The translations under genes were made by a program, and so were the position numbers. A stretch of 59,888 bases of DNA. Origin: Myxococcales bacterium. GTDB taxonomy: Bacteria; Myxococcota_A; Polyangia; JAAYKL01. The stretch is from NCBI GenBank assembly GCA_012522445.1, contig JAAYKL010000133.1, positions 1 through 59,888 on the forward strand, in the 5' to 3' direction. The notes below the pieces were generated by a model that made no database searches, was not told the DNA's origin, and saw only the letters and a list, made by a program, of their open reading frames with translations. Positions within the stretch are counted from its first letter, which is position 1. Each line of letters starts with the position of its first letter. Below are positions 52,172 to 59,888 of the stretch, in pieces.

Positions 52172-53377
52172 ATGAAATCCACCTCGCCTTTTGGCCTGCG
52201 TTTGCGCATTGCCCTGTTCACCGGCATGGTGCTGTTTGCGGTCATCGCCCTAACCGATGTGACCCTGGCCACTCTTTTGCAAACCCACGCTCACACCATC
52301 GGTGATGAGGCGGAGGCATCCTGCGACGTCGACACGCACCAAGCCCTCGACACCTTTGCCAAGCGCTTGCGCAAACCCGTGTTTGTGTACTTGTGTACGG
52401 GAGCTGCGCTCTCGTTACTTTTGATATGGCTGGTCGTCCATTATGTCGTGGTTCGCCCCCTGTCTCAAATCACGCGCGCGGTAGAGCGGGTGACGGATGG
52501 CGACCAAAACGTGCATGTCCCCATTCAAGGCGCGGGCGAGTTGGTAAGCCTCTCCCTTCGCTTCAATCAAATGACGCGCACCATCGCCGCGCAGCGCGCC
52601 GAGTTGCTCGCCCAAATCGACAAAATTGAAACAGCCAACCGAGAGCGACTCGCGGCCCAAGACCGACTGGTTGGCGCCTCTCGACTGGCTTCTCTGGGGA
52701 CATTGGCGGCGGGTGTGGCCCATGAAATTGGCAACCCGGTGGCGGGGGTTCTCGGTCTTCTCGAGGCTCTGGAATCCGAAGAAGAGCCCGCACGCGTCGC
52801 TCATTATCACGCCTTGATCCGCAAGGAAACCGAACGGGTCGATCGCACCATTTCGGAGCTCTTGAATTATGCCCGCCCAGAGAGAAATCTCGATGCGCCG
52901 GCCGAGGGGACGACGCTGACCGACGCTGCGGACAATGTCTTGCAGTTGCTAAAAGCGCAGTCGCGTTTTGACGGCGTTGTGTTTTCGATTTCCATTGCGG
53001 CATCTCTGCCGCCCGTTCGCATGTGCACTGAAGATTTTACGCAGCTCTTGGTCAACCTTTTGCTCAATGCCGCTGAGGCGATGGAAGGCCGTGGACACAT
53101 AGAGGTGGCGGCACAGCGTGATGCAGATACACCGCAGCAAATTGTGCTCTCCGTGGCGGACGACGGGCCGGGGATTCCCGCCGAAGATCAACCCCATGTT
53201 TTTGATCCCTTTTTCAGCCGTCGCCGTTCATCCGGAGGTACGGGGTTGGGGCTCGCCATTTGCCACCGGATTTGTGAACGCAACGGCGGGCGCATTCAAT
53301 TGGATGAAACGCATGCACCAGGTGCGCGCTTTGTCGTCTTGTTGCCGGTGGTGTCTCGCGAAGGGGCTAACGCGTAA
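52172..53377 (+). CDS. Membrane sensor histidine kinase, NtrB/ZraS-like
   Basis: Two transmembrane helices (residues 10-35 and 70-95) enclose a short periplasmic loop with a Cys. They are followed by a HAMP linker (PLSQITRAVERVTDGDQN), HisKA with phospho-His in AAGVAHEIGNPVAG, and HATPase_c (NLLLNAAEAM, ADDGPGIP, GTGLGLAICHRI). The length is 401 residues. No response regulator is adjacent, so the partner is unknown. It is convergent with the hemerythrin-like gene, with an 11-base overlap. Confidence 0.92.
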   Translation: MKSTSPFGLRLRIALFTGMVLFAVIALTDVTLATLLQTHAHTIGDEAEASCDVDTHQALDTFAKRLRKPVFVYLCTGAALSLLLIWLVVHYVVVRPLSQITRAVERVTDGDQNVHVPIQGAGELVSLSLRFNQMTRTIAAQRAELLAQIDKIETANRERLAAQDRLVGASRLASLGTLAAGVAHEIGNPVAGVLGLLEALESEEEPARVAHYHALIRKETERVDRTISELLNYARPERNLDAPAEGTTLTDAADNVLQLLKAQSRFDGVVFSISIAASLPPVRMCTEDFTQLLVNLLLNAAEAMEGRGHIEVAAQRDADTPQQIVLSVADDGPGIPAEDQPHVFDPFFSRRRSSGGTGLGLAICHRICERNGGRIQLDETHAPGARFVVLLPVVSREGANA

Positions 53378-53939
53378 GCGCATCGGGATTGGCGAGGCGA
53401 TTCGCCCAGTCTTCGAAATGCTTTTTTTCGTTTTGAAAATGCGTGTCGATGGCAGCAAAGCGCATGCCGATCTCCTCAATTTGCGCGTGTGTTAATCGGT
53501 GAAATATCCAGGGAAAGAGCTGGGCGTGTTCGGTTTGAATGTGCTGCGTGAGCATGTTGCGATAGGAGCGCAAGCACATCGCGACCGTTTGGTGATCGCC
53601 GACAATGAGGGCTTCTGTGGCGGTGTGTATCCATTTGCGCCCCAGTACGTGGTCGGCTTGCATGGCTGTGATAATGGACTCTCGGGAGTCGAAATAGGAG
53701 AAGAGCACTTCTTCTTCTTTGGCGTGATGAAAGCGGTCGGTGTAGTGCTGGCTAAAGTCGAGGTAAGCCCGAATGATTGGCACATGGTGTTGGGCGTTTG
53801 TTGCGAAGTCTTCGATGGGTGCATCGAGGTAGTGCAGCACCCGGAGGATGAGCTGGTGCTCCGCTTGCAGGGCTTGCAGAGGGACGGGTAGGGGAGACGC
53901 TGTTGTGGGCCCTTTGAAGGTGTCGCTAGATTTCGTCAT
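53367..53939 (-). CDS. Hemerythrin-like (HHE) domain protein
   Basis: A 190-residue four-helix protein with His/Glu ligands arranged as in hemerythrin: AEHQLILRVLHYL, FHHAKEEEVLF, MQADHVLGRKW and HIQTEHAQLFPW. Such proteins bind di-iron and are involved in O2 or NO sensing, storage or iron-sulfur repair. The ATG at 53939 is preferred; an upstream extension to 54083 has no conserved features. No ribosome-binding site is evident. Confidence 0.85.
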   Translation of the reverse strand: MTKSSDTFKGPTTASPLPVPLQALQAEHQLILRVLHYLDAPIEDFATNAQHHVPIIRAYLDFSQHYTDRFHHAKEEEVLFSYFDSRESIITAMQADHVLGRKWIHTATEALIVGDHQTVAMCLRSYRNMLTQHIQTEHAQLFPWIFHRLTHAQIEEIGMRFAAIDTHFQNEKKHFEDWANRLANPDALTR

Positions 53940-54121
53940 GTCGATTTGTGGTGCATGGGGTTGTTTGGGGGTTGAGTTGGTTCCGGGACACCCTTTCACG
54001 ATAAGCACTTGTATGGCCGATGGCAATTCCGCAAACGGTTTAACTGCTTGATATGATGAAAGGTAGAAATTATAGATAGCCACGCGCGCCGCGTTTCCAC
54101 TTCAGCAGGAGCACCAGTCGT

Positions 54122-56905
54122 ATGAGCGTTTTTACTTCTATGTCATTGCCCAAAACATTTGAACCGGAGGTTTTTGAAGCAGCGGTATATGCGTTTTGGG
54201 AAGCGGGTGGTTTTTTTCACGCCGAGGATACATCGTCCCGTCCGCCGTATTGCATCGTGATTCCCCCTCCCAATATCACGGGGGCGTTGCACATGGGGCA
54301 CGCGCTGACATTTACCATTCAGGACATGTTGATTCGCTGGCGCCGCATGCAGGGTTACAACGCGCTGTGGTTGCCGGGAACCGATCACGCGGGCATCGCG
54401 ACGCAAACCGTTGTGGAACGCCAGTTGCGCAGCGAAGGCACCGATCGCCACGCGCTTGGCCGCGAAAAGTTTTTGGAACGCGTGTGGGCCTGGAAGGCGC
54501 AGTACGGCAGCCGCATCACCGAACAATTGCGCCTCATGGGCGGTTCACTCGATTGGCATCGCGAGCGCTTCACGATGGACGAGGGGCTTTCTCGGGCGGT
54601 GCGACACGCTTTTGTAACGCTGTACCAATCGGGCGAGTTGTCGCGAGACCGCCGCTTGATCAACTGGTGTCCGCAGTGCTTGACCGCATTGTCCGATGTT
54701 GAAGTGGATCGCGATGCCCCCGAAGAGGCGGAGATGTGGTCGTTTGCATATGAAATCGAAGGGGACGGCGAAATTGTCGTGGCCACCACGCGCCCCGAAA
54801 CCATGCTCGGCGATACGGCCGTTGTGGTGCACCCCGAAGACGGGCGCTACCGAGAGCTCATTGGTCGGCATGTTCGTCATCCCTTTCAGGCGCGCACCTT
54901 TCCCATCGTGGCGGACGCCATTCTCGCCAATCCCGAACTCGGCACGGGCGCAGTCAAGGTGACACCGGCACACGACCCCAACGACTTCGAATGCGGCAAG
55001 CGCAACAACCTCGAATTCATCGATATCTTTAATGATGATGCCACCATCAATGAAAACGGCGCGCCATTTGCTGGTCTCGATCGCTATGCGGCCCGCGCAG
55101 CGGTCAAACAGGCCATCGCCGACAAAGGTCTGGAGCGCGGCACCCGTGCGCACGAATATGCCCCCGGTCGCTGTCAGCGCTGTCGCACTGTGGTGGAGCC
55201 ACGCCTATCGCTGCAGTGGTTTGTCGACACGCGCAAAATGGCCGACGCTGCGATGGAAGCCGTTCGCTCTGGCCGTACGCAGTTCGTTCCCGAGCACCAG
55301 GCCCATCGTTATTTCGACTGGCTGGAGCCCGGGCTGCCCTGGTGTATTTCGCGCCAACTCTGGTGGGGACATCGCATCCCTGCTTGGTATTGTGCGGCAT
55401 GCGACTTTGTCACCGTTGGCGAGAGCGATCCCGAGCGCTGTGGCGGTTGTGGTTCCGTTGACATCCGCCAAGACGAAGACGTGCTCGACACCTGGTTCTC
55501 GTCGGCGCTGTGGCCTTTTTCCACGTTGGGATGGCCCGAGGAAACCCCCGCGCTAAAAACGTTTTACCCAACGTCGGTGTTGGAAACTGGCTACGACATC
55601 ATCACCTTTTGGGTGTCGCGCATGATGATGATGGGCCTTCGTTTTATGGGCGACATTCCGTTTCACAAAGTGCTGTTGCACCCCATGGTCCGCGATCAAG
55701 ATGGGCAAAAGATGTCCAAATCCAAGGGCAACGTCATCGATCCCATCGACGTAATGGAAGGCATTTCTCTTGAGGACATGTTGGCCAAGACGCGGTCGTT
55801 GACCTTGCCCGATCCAGAAATCGAAAACGCCGTGGCCTATCAACGCCAACACTTTCCCAACGGTTTTGCACAATCGGGCACCGACGCACTGCGCTACACC
55901 CTGGCGGCCTATACGGGGCAAGACCAAGATATCCGCTTTTCAGTGGAGCGCGTCGAAAGCAACCGAAAGTTTTGCAACAAAATTTGGCAGGCGACGCTGG
56001 GGTTTGCCATGCCCAACCTCGAAGGCATGGTGCCGGTGACGGGCGTCCCCGAGCCGGGTACATTGGCGGATCGCTGGATACTGTCGCGCCTCGCACAAGT
56101 CGCCGACGAAGTGAACCAAGGGCTTGAGTCGTTTCGCGTGGGCGATGTCGTAAACCTGCTGTACCAGTTTTTTTGGAATGAGCTTTGCAGTTGGTACATC
56201 GAATTGCAAAAGACAGTTTTTTTTGGCGACGACGAAACCCTGAAGCAGCAAGGCCGCAATGTGTTGCGCCACACGCTCGATGTCTCACTGCGCATGTTGC
56301 ATCCCCTCATGCCCTTTATCACCGAAGTCCTGTGGCAAAAGCTCCCCAAGCCCGAAGGTGCGCCGCAAAGCATTATGACGGCGCCGTTTCCCACGCCCCA
56401 AGATGGCCTGGTCGACGAGGTGGCCTTGCGAGACGCCAATGCGCTGATGGCGATTGTCACGGCAGTGCGCAATATTCGCGCAGAGTACAATGTGCCCCCG
56501 GCCAAAGAGATTGCGATTATTCTGCGCACCGATAGCGACGCGTTGGGTACATTGCTTGCCAATAGCCGCGCCTTGCTGCGGTCATTGGCCAAAATTGATT
56601 CGGTCGATATTCTCGCCAGCGATGCGGAGATGCCACCGGCCTGCGCCACGGCCATGGCAGCAGGGGCGGAGGTGTTGATTCCGCTGCGCGACATCGTGGA
56701 TGCGGCGGCCGAACGCGCGCGTTTGACACGCGAACGCGACAAGGTGTGCAAAGAAATCGCCCAGTGCGAAAAAAAGCTGTCCAACGAGCGTTTCATCGCG
56801 CAGGCCCCGCCAAATATTGTGCAAAAAGAACAACAGCGCTTGGCGGATGCGCAGGCGCAATTGGCGCGCATGGATGCAGCCCTCGCGCGTCTTGAGAGCA
56901 TTTAA
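54122..56905 (+). CDS. valS: Valyl-tRNA synthetase
   Basis: Charges tRNA-Val. The 927-residue class I enzyme has the HIGH-type motif PPPNITGALHMGHA, the editing domain, WCISRQLWWGHRIPAW, and KMSKSKGNV, and ends with the valyl-specific coiled coil (ARLTRERDKVCKEIAQCEKKL). It is intact and of usual length. panB follows 28 bases later on the same strand, so co-transcription is likely. Confidence 0.98.
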   Translation: MSVFTSMSLPKTFEPEVFEAAVYAFWEAGGFFHAEDTSSRPPYCIVIPPPNITGALHMGHALTFTIQDMLIRWRRMQGYNALWLPGTDHAGIATQTVVERQLRSEGTDRHALGREKFLERVWAWKAQYGSRITEQLRLMGGSLDWHRERFTMDEGLSRAVRHAFVTLYQSGELSRDRRLINWCPQCLTALSDVEVDRDAPEEAEMWSFAYEIEGDGEIVVATTRPETMLGDTAVVVHPEDGRYRELIGRHVRHPFQARTFPIVADAILANPELGTGAVKVTPAHDPNDFECGKRNNLEFIDIFNDDATINENGAPFAGLDRYAARAAVKQAIADKGLERGTRAHEYAPGRCQRCRTVVEPRLSLQWFVDTRKMADAAMEAVRSGRTQFVPEHQAHRYFDWLEPGLPWCISRQLWWGHRIPAWYCAACDFVTVGESDPERCGGCGSVDIRQDEDVLDTWFSSALWPFSTLGWPEETPALKTFYPTSVLETGYDIITFWVSRMMMMGLRFMGDIPFHKVLLHPMVRDQDGQKMSKSKGNVIDPIDVMEGISLEDMLAKTRSLTLPDPEIENAVAYQRQHFPNGFAQSGTDALRYTLAAYTGQDQDIRFSVERVESNRKFCNKIWQATLGFAMPNLEGMVPVTGVPEPGTLADRWILSRLAQVADEVNQGLESFRVGDVVNLLYQFFWNELCSWYIELQKTVFFGDDETLKQQGRNVLRHTLDVSLRMLHPLMPFITEVLWQKLPKPEGAPQSIMTAPFPTPQDGLVDEVALRDANALMAIVTAVRNIRAEYNVPPAKEIAIILRTDSDALGTLLANSRALLRSLAKIDSVDILASDAEMPPACATAMAAGAEVLIPLRDIVDAAAERARLTRERDKVCKEIAQCEKKLSNERFIAQAPPNIVQKEQQRLADAQAQLARMDAALARLESI

Positions 56906-56933
56906 CGTCAACTCGTCAGAAAGGGGCCTTCGC

Positions 56934-57746
56934 ATGCAGGCGCGAAAAAAAGTAACCGTTCCAACGCTGGTGGCCATGAAAGCCAAACAGCGGCGCATCG
57001 TGACCGTTACCGCCTATGACGCAACCTTTGCGCGATTGGCCGATGCCGCTGGCGTCGACATACTCCTGGTCGGCGATTCCTTGGGCATGGTGGTGCAAGG
57101 ACACAATTCTACCATCCCGGTCACAATCGACGACATGGTGTACCACACGCGCGCTGTCGCCCGCGGTACGCAAGCGGCGCACCTATGCGCAGATTTGCCC
57201 TTCTTGTCGGCGTCGATTTCTCCGGAGAAGGCGCTGATGGCCGCCGGACGCTTGGTGCAAGAAGGGCACGCCGAATCGGTAAAAATCGAAGGCGGCGAAG
57301 ATGTGGCTCCGGCGATCGAGCGCATTGTGCGGGCGGGCATTCCGGTGATGGGACACATCGGGCTCATGCCCCAATCAGTGCACGCGATGGGGGGCTTTCG
57401 CACGCAGGGAAAAACCGAGGCCGCACAACAGCGCATCATGGCGGATGCCAAAGCCGTGGTAGCTGCGGGTGCGTTTGCGCTGGTGCTGGAGGGTATTCCC
57501 GCCGATTTGGCAGCGCAAATTTCGGCTGAGGTGTCGGTGCCCACCATCGGCATTGCCGCGGGGCCGCATTGCGACGGACAGGTACTCGTCATTTACGACC
57601 TGTTGGGCATGAACCCCGACTTTAATCCTAGCTTTTTGAAAAAATATGCCGACTTGGCGGGCGTCATTACCGGTGCGGTGCGCACGTATGGCGACGAGGT
57701 CCGCGCTGGCGATTATCCGCCGCCCCCTGTCGCCTCACCCAAATAA
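56934..57746 (+). CDS. panB: Ketopantoate hydroxymethyltransferase
   Basis: First step of pantothenate synthesis: adds a hydroxymethyl group from methylene-THF to 2-oxoisovalerate. The 270-residue protein has VTAYDATFA, LVGDSLGMVVQGH, MGHIGLMPQSVH and GAFALVLEGIP, with the catalytic Glu, and GIAAGPHCDGQVLV near the end, all diagnostic. AAGGGG precedes the ATG. The folate donor links it loosely to the folD and metF genes in the window. Confidence 0.97.
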   Translation: MQARKKVTVPTLVAMKAKQRRIVTVTAYDATFARLADAAGVDILLVGDSLGMVVQGHNSTIPVTIDDMVYHTRAVARGTQAAHLCADLPFLSASISPEKALMAAGRLVQEGHAESVKIEGGEDVAPAIERIVRAGIPVMGHIGLMPQSVHAMGGFRTQGKTEAAQQRIMADAKAVVAAGAFALVLEGIPADLAAQISAEVSVPTIGIAAGPHCDGQVLVIYDLLGMNPDFNPSFLKKYADLAGVITGAVRTYGDEVRAGDYPPPPVASPK

Positions 57747-57881
57747 TGTTTTCTGTGCAGTCGATGTGGCACTGCGATCCACAATACGCGTTGCGTCGCA
57801 TGGGGACCCCCATTATAAAACACGGCGCGGTAGCACTGCATTGATACGGCACTTCATTTGATCGCAGGTTGCGAGGGTTTC

Positions 57882-59114
57882 ATGCCAAAAAATTGTTACG
57901 ACATATTGCTAGAGCGGGGATTTGTGCGCCAATGCACCGACGAGTCTGCCGTTCGAAATTTATTTCAATCGGGACCTGTCACGGCGTATATCGGCTTCGA
58001 TCCCACGGCCCAAAGCCTGCATGCCGGTTCGCTGGTGCCCATCATGGGGTTGATGCACCTTGAGCGCGCGGGACATCGTCCCATGGCCTTGGTGGGAGGG
58101 GGCACCGGACTTATCGGCGATCCGTCCGGAAAAACCGAACAGCGTCAGCTACTCTCCAGCGAGCTGGTCCATGAAAACTTCCGTGGTGTGGCCGCGCAAT
58201 TGGGGCGATTTTTAGATTTCGATGGCGGGCGCTCTCAAATTGTCAACAACGCCGAATGGTTGGAACCGCTGAATTACGTCTCGTTCTTGCGCGAGATCGG
58301 GCGCCACTTTTCGGTCAATCGCATGTTGTCTTTTGAATCTTACAAGCAGCGTCTCGAAAAAGGATTGTCCTTCCTCGAATTCAATTACCAGTTGCTCCAG
58401 GCATACGACTATCTCGTTTTATACAAGCGTTATGGCTGTCGTTTGCAGATGGGAGGCGATGATCAGTGGGGCAACATCGTTGCCGGAGTGGATTTGGTGC
58501 GCCGTGTGGAAGGAGCAGAAGTGTTTGGTTTGACATTTCCGCTGTTGACCAAGGCCACCGGTGAAAAAATGGGCAAGACTGCTGCTGGAGCGGTTTGGCT
58601 GGAGCCGTCGCTCCTCTCTCCCTACGATTACTATCAGTATTGGCTCAACACGGATGATCGAGATGTGGCGCGTTTCCTAAAAATGTTCACCTTTCTCGAG
58701 CTGGCAGAAGTCGAACGCCTTTCTGGTTTGCAAGGCGCTGATCTGCGCGATGCCAAAGCCATCCTCGCTTGGGAAGCCACAAAAATTTGCCACGGCGAAC
58801 CGGCGGCCAACCAGGCCAGGGACGGCGCCTTGGCTGCCTTTGGCAAGGGTGGCTCCGTTGAAAACATGCCGACCACAGAAATACCGGCGTCACTGTTGGG
58901 CGATGGGGTTCGCGCCACTGAAATGTTTGTCAAAGTGGGTCTTTGTAAATCCAACGGCGAAGCTGTGAAGCTCTTTCGCAGTGGTGGTGGTTGGGTGGGT
59001 ACCCGGGTTTTGGCATCCCATTTGGACGAAATCCAACCATCGGATTTTGACAACGGCGAGGTGGTGCTTCGCGCTGGAAAAAAACGCCGCCATCGCCTTT
59101 TGCTAACAAAATGA
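57882..59114 (+). CDS. tyrS: Tyrosyl-tRNA synthetase
   Basis: Charges tRNA-Tyr. The 410-residue class I enzyme has the HIGH-type HAGSL, GGGTGLIGDPSGK, QMGGDDQWGNI and a KMSKS-type loop KMGKT, followed by a C-terminal S4-like RNA-binding domain (SNGEAVKLFRSGGGWV). GAGGG precedes the ATG at 57882. A tRNA-Tyr gene lies 320 bases downstream. Confidence 0.97.
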   Translation: MPKNCYDILLERGFVRQCTDESAVRNLFQSGPVTAYIGFDPTAQSLHAGSLVPIMGLMHLERAGHRPMALVGGGTGLIGDPSGKTEQRQLLSSELVHENFRGVAAQLGRFLDFDGGRSQIVNNAEWLEPLNYVSFLREIGRHFSVNRMLSFESYKQRLEKGLSFLEFNYQLLQAYDYLVLYKRYGCRLQMGGDDQWGNIVAGVDLVRRVEGAEVFGLTFPLLTKATGEKMGKTAAGAVWLEPSLLSPYDYYQYWLNTDDRDVARFLKMFTFLELAEVERLSGLQGADLRDAKAILAWEATKICHGEPAANQARDGALAAFGKGGSVENMPTTEIPASLLGDGVRATEMFVKVGLCKSNGEAVKLFRSGGGWVGTRVLASHLDEIQPSDFDNGEVVLRAGKKRRHRLLLTK

Positions 59115-59195
59115 ACGCTGGGTTTTGTTGTAACTAGCTGAAATTAAATCTCTTTTTGCTCTTGCTGCAACGCCTTCAAAAACAGCAATAACTGC

Positions 59196-59224
59196 TTGAC
59201 AGAATACCCACACGCCTCTATACA
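59196..59224 (+). promoter_or_regulatory. Near-consensus sigma70 promoter of the tRNA-tuf operon
   Basis: TTGACA (59196-59201) and TATACA (59219-59224) are exactly 17 bases apart. Transcription would start near 59232, 110 bases before the first tRNA. Confidence 0.8.
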
Positions 59225-59341
59225 TTCCGCTCTCACGGGCAGGCGTGTATGTTCCGTTCCGAACAACGCCGCATTTTGGTGCGTAAATGCCCGTTGTTCA
59301 TTGATAAAAACAGGTCGCAAACGTCACTGTTCGCAGTCATT

Positions 59342-59414
59342 GCTGGCATAGCTCAATTGGTAGAGCACTTGATTTGTAATCAGGTGGTTGCGGGTTCGAG
59401 TCCCATTGCCAGCT
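59342..59414 (+). tRNA. tRNA-Thr (anticodon UGU)
   Basis: The 73-nt gene has a seven-base-pair acceptor stem (GCTGGCA with TGCCAGC), a normal D-arm (GCTCAATTGGTAGAGC), the anticodon loop TTTGTAA with anticodon TGT, and a T-arm GGTTCGAGTCCC. CCA is not encoded. It is first in a four-tRNA cluster before tuf. Confidence 0.96.
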
Positions 59415-59432
59415 TTGTAAGAGAAAACATCT

Positions 59433-59516
59433 GGCGGGATACCCGAGAGGCCAAAGGGAGCAGACTGTAAATCTGCCGGGCTACGCCCTACGAAGGTTCG
59501 AATCCTCCTCCCGCCA
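59433..59516 (+). tRNA. tRNA-Tyr (anticodon GUA)
   Basis: The 84-nt class II tRNA has an acceptor stem GGCGGGA with TCCCGCC, anticodon stem CAGAC/ATCTG region with GTA anticodon, a long variable arm (CCGGGCTACGCCCTACG) as required for bacterial tRNA-Tyr, and T-loop GTTCGAATC. CCA is not encoded. Confidence 0.96.
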
Positions 59517-59556
59517 CAAGTTAATGATATAAACCCACAGTCGCGCTGCTGAACAT

Positions 59557-59629
59557 GCGGGAATAGCTCAATTGGCAGAGCATTAGCCTTCCAAGCTAAG
59601 GGTCGCGGGTTCGACTCCCGTTTCCCGCT
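59557..59629 (+). tRNA. tRNA-Gly (anticodon UCC)
   Basis: The 73-nt gene has acceptor stem GCGGGAA with TTCCCGC, anticodon stem TTAGC/GCTAA, loop CTTCCAA with anticodon TCC, and a T-loop GTTCGACTC. CCA is not encoded. Confidence 0.96.
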
Positions 59630-59656
59630 CTTTTTTTGAACGTTTGAAGTCAATTT

Positions 59657-59729
59657 GCCCACATAGCTCAGGCGGTAGAGCACCTCCTTGGTAAGGAGGA
59701 GGTCATCGGTTCAAGTCCGATTGTGGGCT
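59657..59729 (+). tRNA. tRNA-Thr (anticodon GGU)
   Basis: The 73-nt gene has acceptor stem GCCCACA with TGTGGGC, anticodon stem CCTCC/GGAGG, loop TTGGTAA with anticodon GGT, and a T-loop GTTCAAGTC. It precedes the tuf gene by 42 bases; CCA is not encoded. Confidence 0.96.
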
Positions 59730-59771
59730 CTGAAGTGAAATTTTAAGTCAACAATTTTTAAGGAGTCTGTC

Positions 59772-59888
59772 ATGGCCAAAGAAAAATTTGTAAGAAACAA
59801 ACCGCACTGCAACATCGGTACGATCGGTCATATTGACCACGGAAAGACGACGTTGACCGCTGCGATTACGCGTGTTCTTGCCGAAAAC
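59772..59888 (+). CDS. tuf: Elongation factor Tu, N-terminal part (runs off the window)
   Basis: Delivers aminoacyl-tRNA to the ribosome as a GTPase. The 39 visible codons read [20 protein letters not shown] and continue to the P-loop [15 protein letters not shown], which fixes identity. TTAAGGAG precedes the ATG. Position after thrT matches tufB in E. coli. The gene continues past base 59888. Confidence 0.97.
   Translation, partial: MAKEKFVRNKPHCNIGTIGHIDHGKTTLTAAITRVLAEN

Noticed and set aside
1-59888. CRISPR array or prophage
   Set aside because: No regularly spaced direct repeats and no phage structural or integrase genes were seen; the tandem repeats found are within coding sequences.

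Overview
The window looks like a chromosome segment of a Gram-negative, probably anaerobic or fermentative bacterium of the delta-proteobacterial/Myxococcota-like lineages. Pointers are the many lipoproteins with lipoboxes followed by Asp/Ser/Asn-rich linkers, a VWA lipoprotein with DGIDNDGDG calcium-type motifs, outer-membrane barrels and an OmpA-family protein, a Rex-controlled [FeFe]-hydrogenase operon, and a thrU-tyrU-glyT-thrT-tuf block arranged as in proteobacteria. The taxonomic assignment is inference.

Layout. 1-292: end of an IS3-type element, which appears to have cut the signal peptide off a VWA-domain lipoprotein (334-2631). 2714-7013: an AT-rich lipoprotein and a 1035-residue repeat/PD40/CRD/OmpA protein with PorE-like architecture. 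7131-14191: RluA-type pseudouridine synthase, LtaS-like membrane sulfatase, and three Asn/Asp-rich surface lipoproteins, divergent from a small barrel-like protein. 15231-19219: metF, a LysR regulator, and a thiolase/acetoacetyl-CoA reductase pair with an 11-G tract between them. 19438-22754: lipoprotein plus metallo-beta-lactamase hydrolase, a FliA-type sigma factor, and a Cys-rich lipoprotein. 23032-27954: stand-alone rplC with rlmE, three envelope proteins and pcnB.

The centrepiece is the minus-strand operon 40377 to 27951: rex, nuoE-like hydC, a NuoF-GltD fusion, hydA, a single-domain response regulator, an H-cluster-domain histidine kinase, a REC-histidine kinase, hydG and hydF. A sigma70-like promoter (TTGACC-N17-TACTCT) with two tandem Rex-like operators over the start point sits in front of it. 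This suggests NADH/NAD+-controlled expression of a multimeric, possibly electron-bifurcating hydrogenase. The same operon carries two of the three maturases and an apparent H2- or redox-sensing phosphorelay. Two features are unusual: the fusion of an NfnB/GltD-like flavoprotein to HydB, and a Ser in the HydA L1 motif (TSCSPGW).

40575-46829: rnhA, folD, a polytopic membrane protein and a coiled-coil membrane protein, then divergent phosphofructokinase. 46885-53939: GGDEF response regulator, plsC, psd, a methyltransferase with a long acidic N-terminus, an exported protein, an NtrB-like kinase and a hemerythrin-like protein. 54122-59888: valS, panB, tyrS, four tRNA genes (Thr-UGU, Tyr-GUA, Gly-UCC, Thr-GGU) and the start of tuf, with a near-consensus promoter before the tRNAs. 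No rRNA, CRISPR array or prophage was seen.
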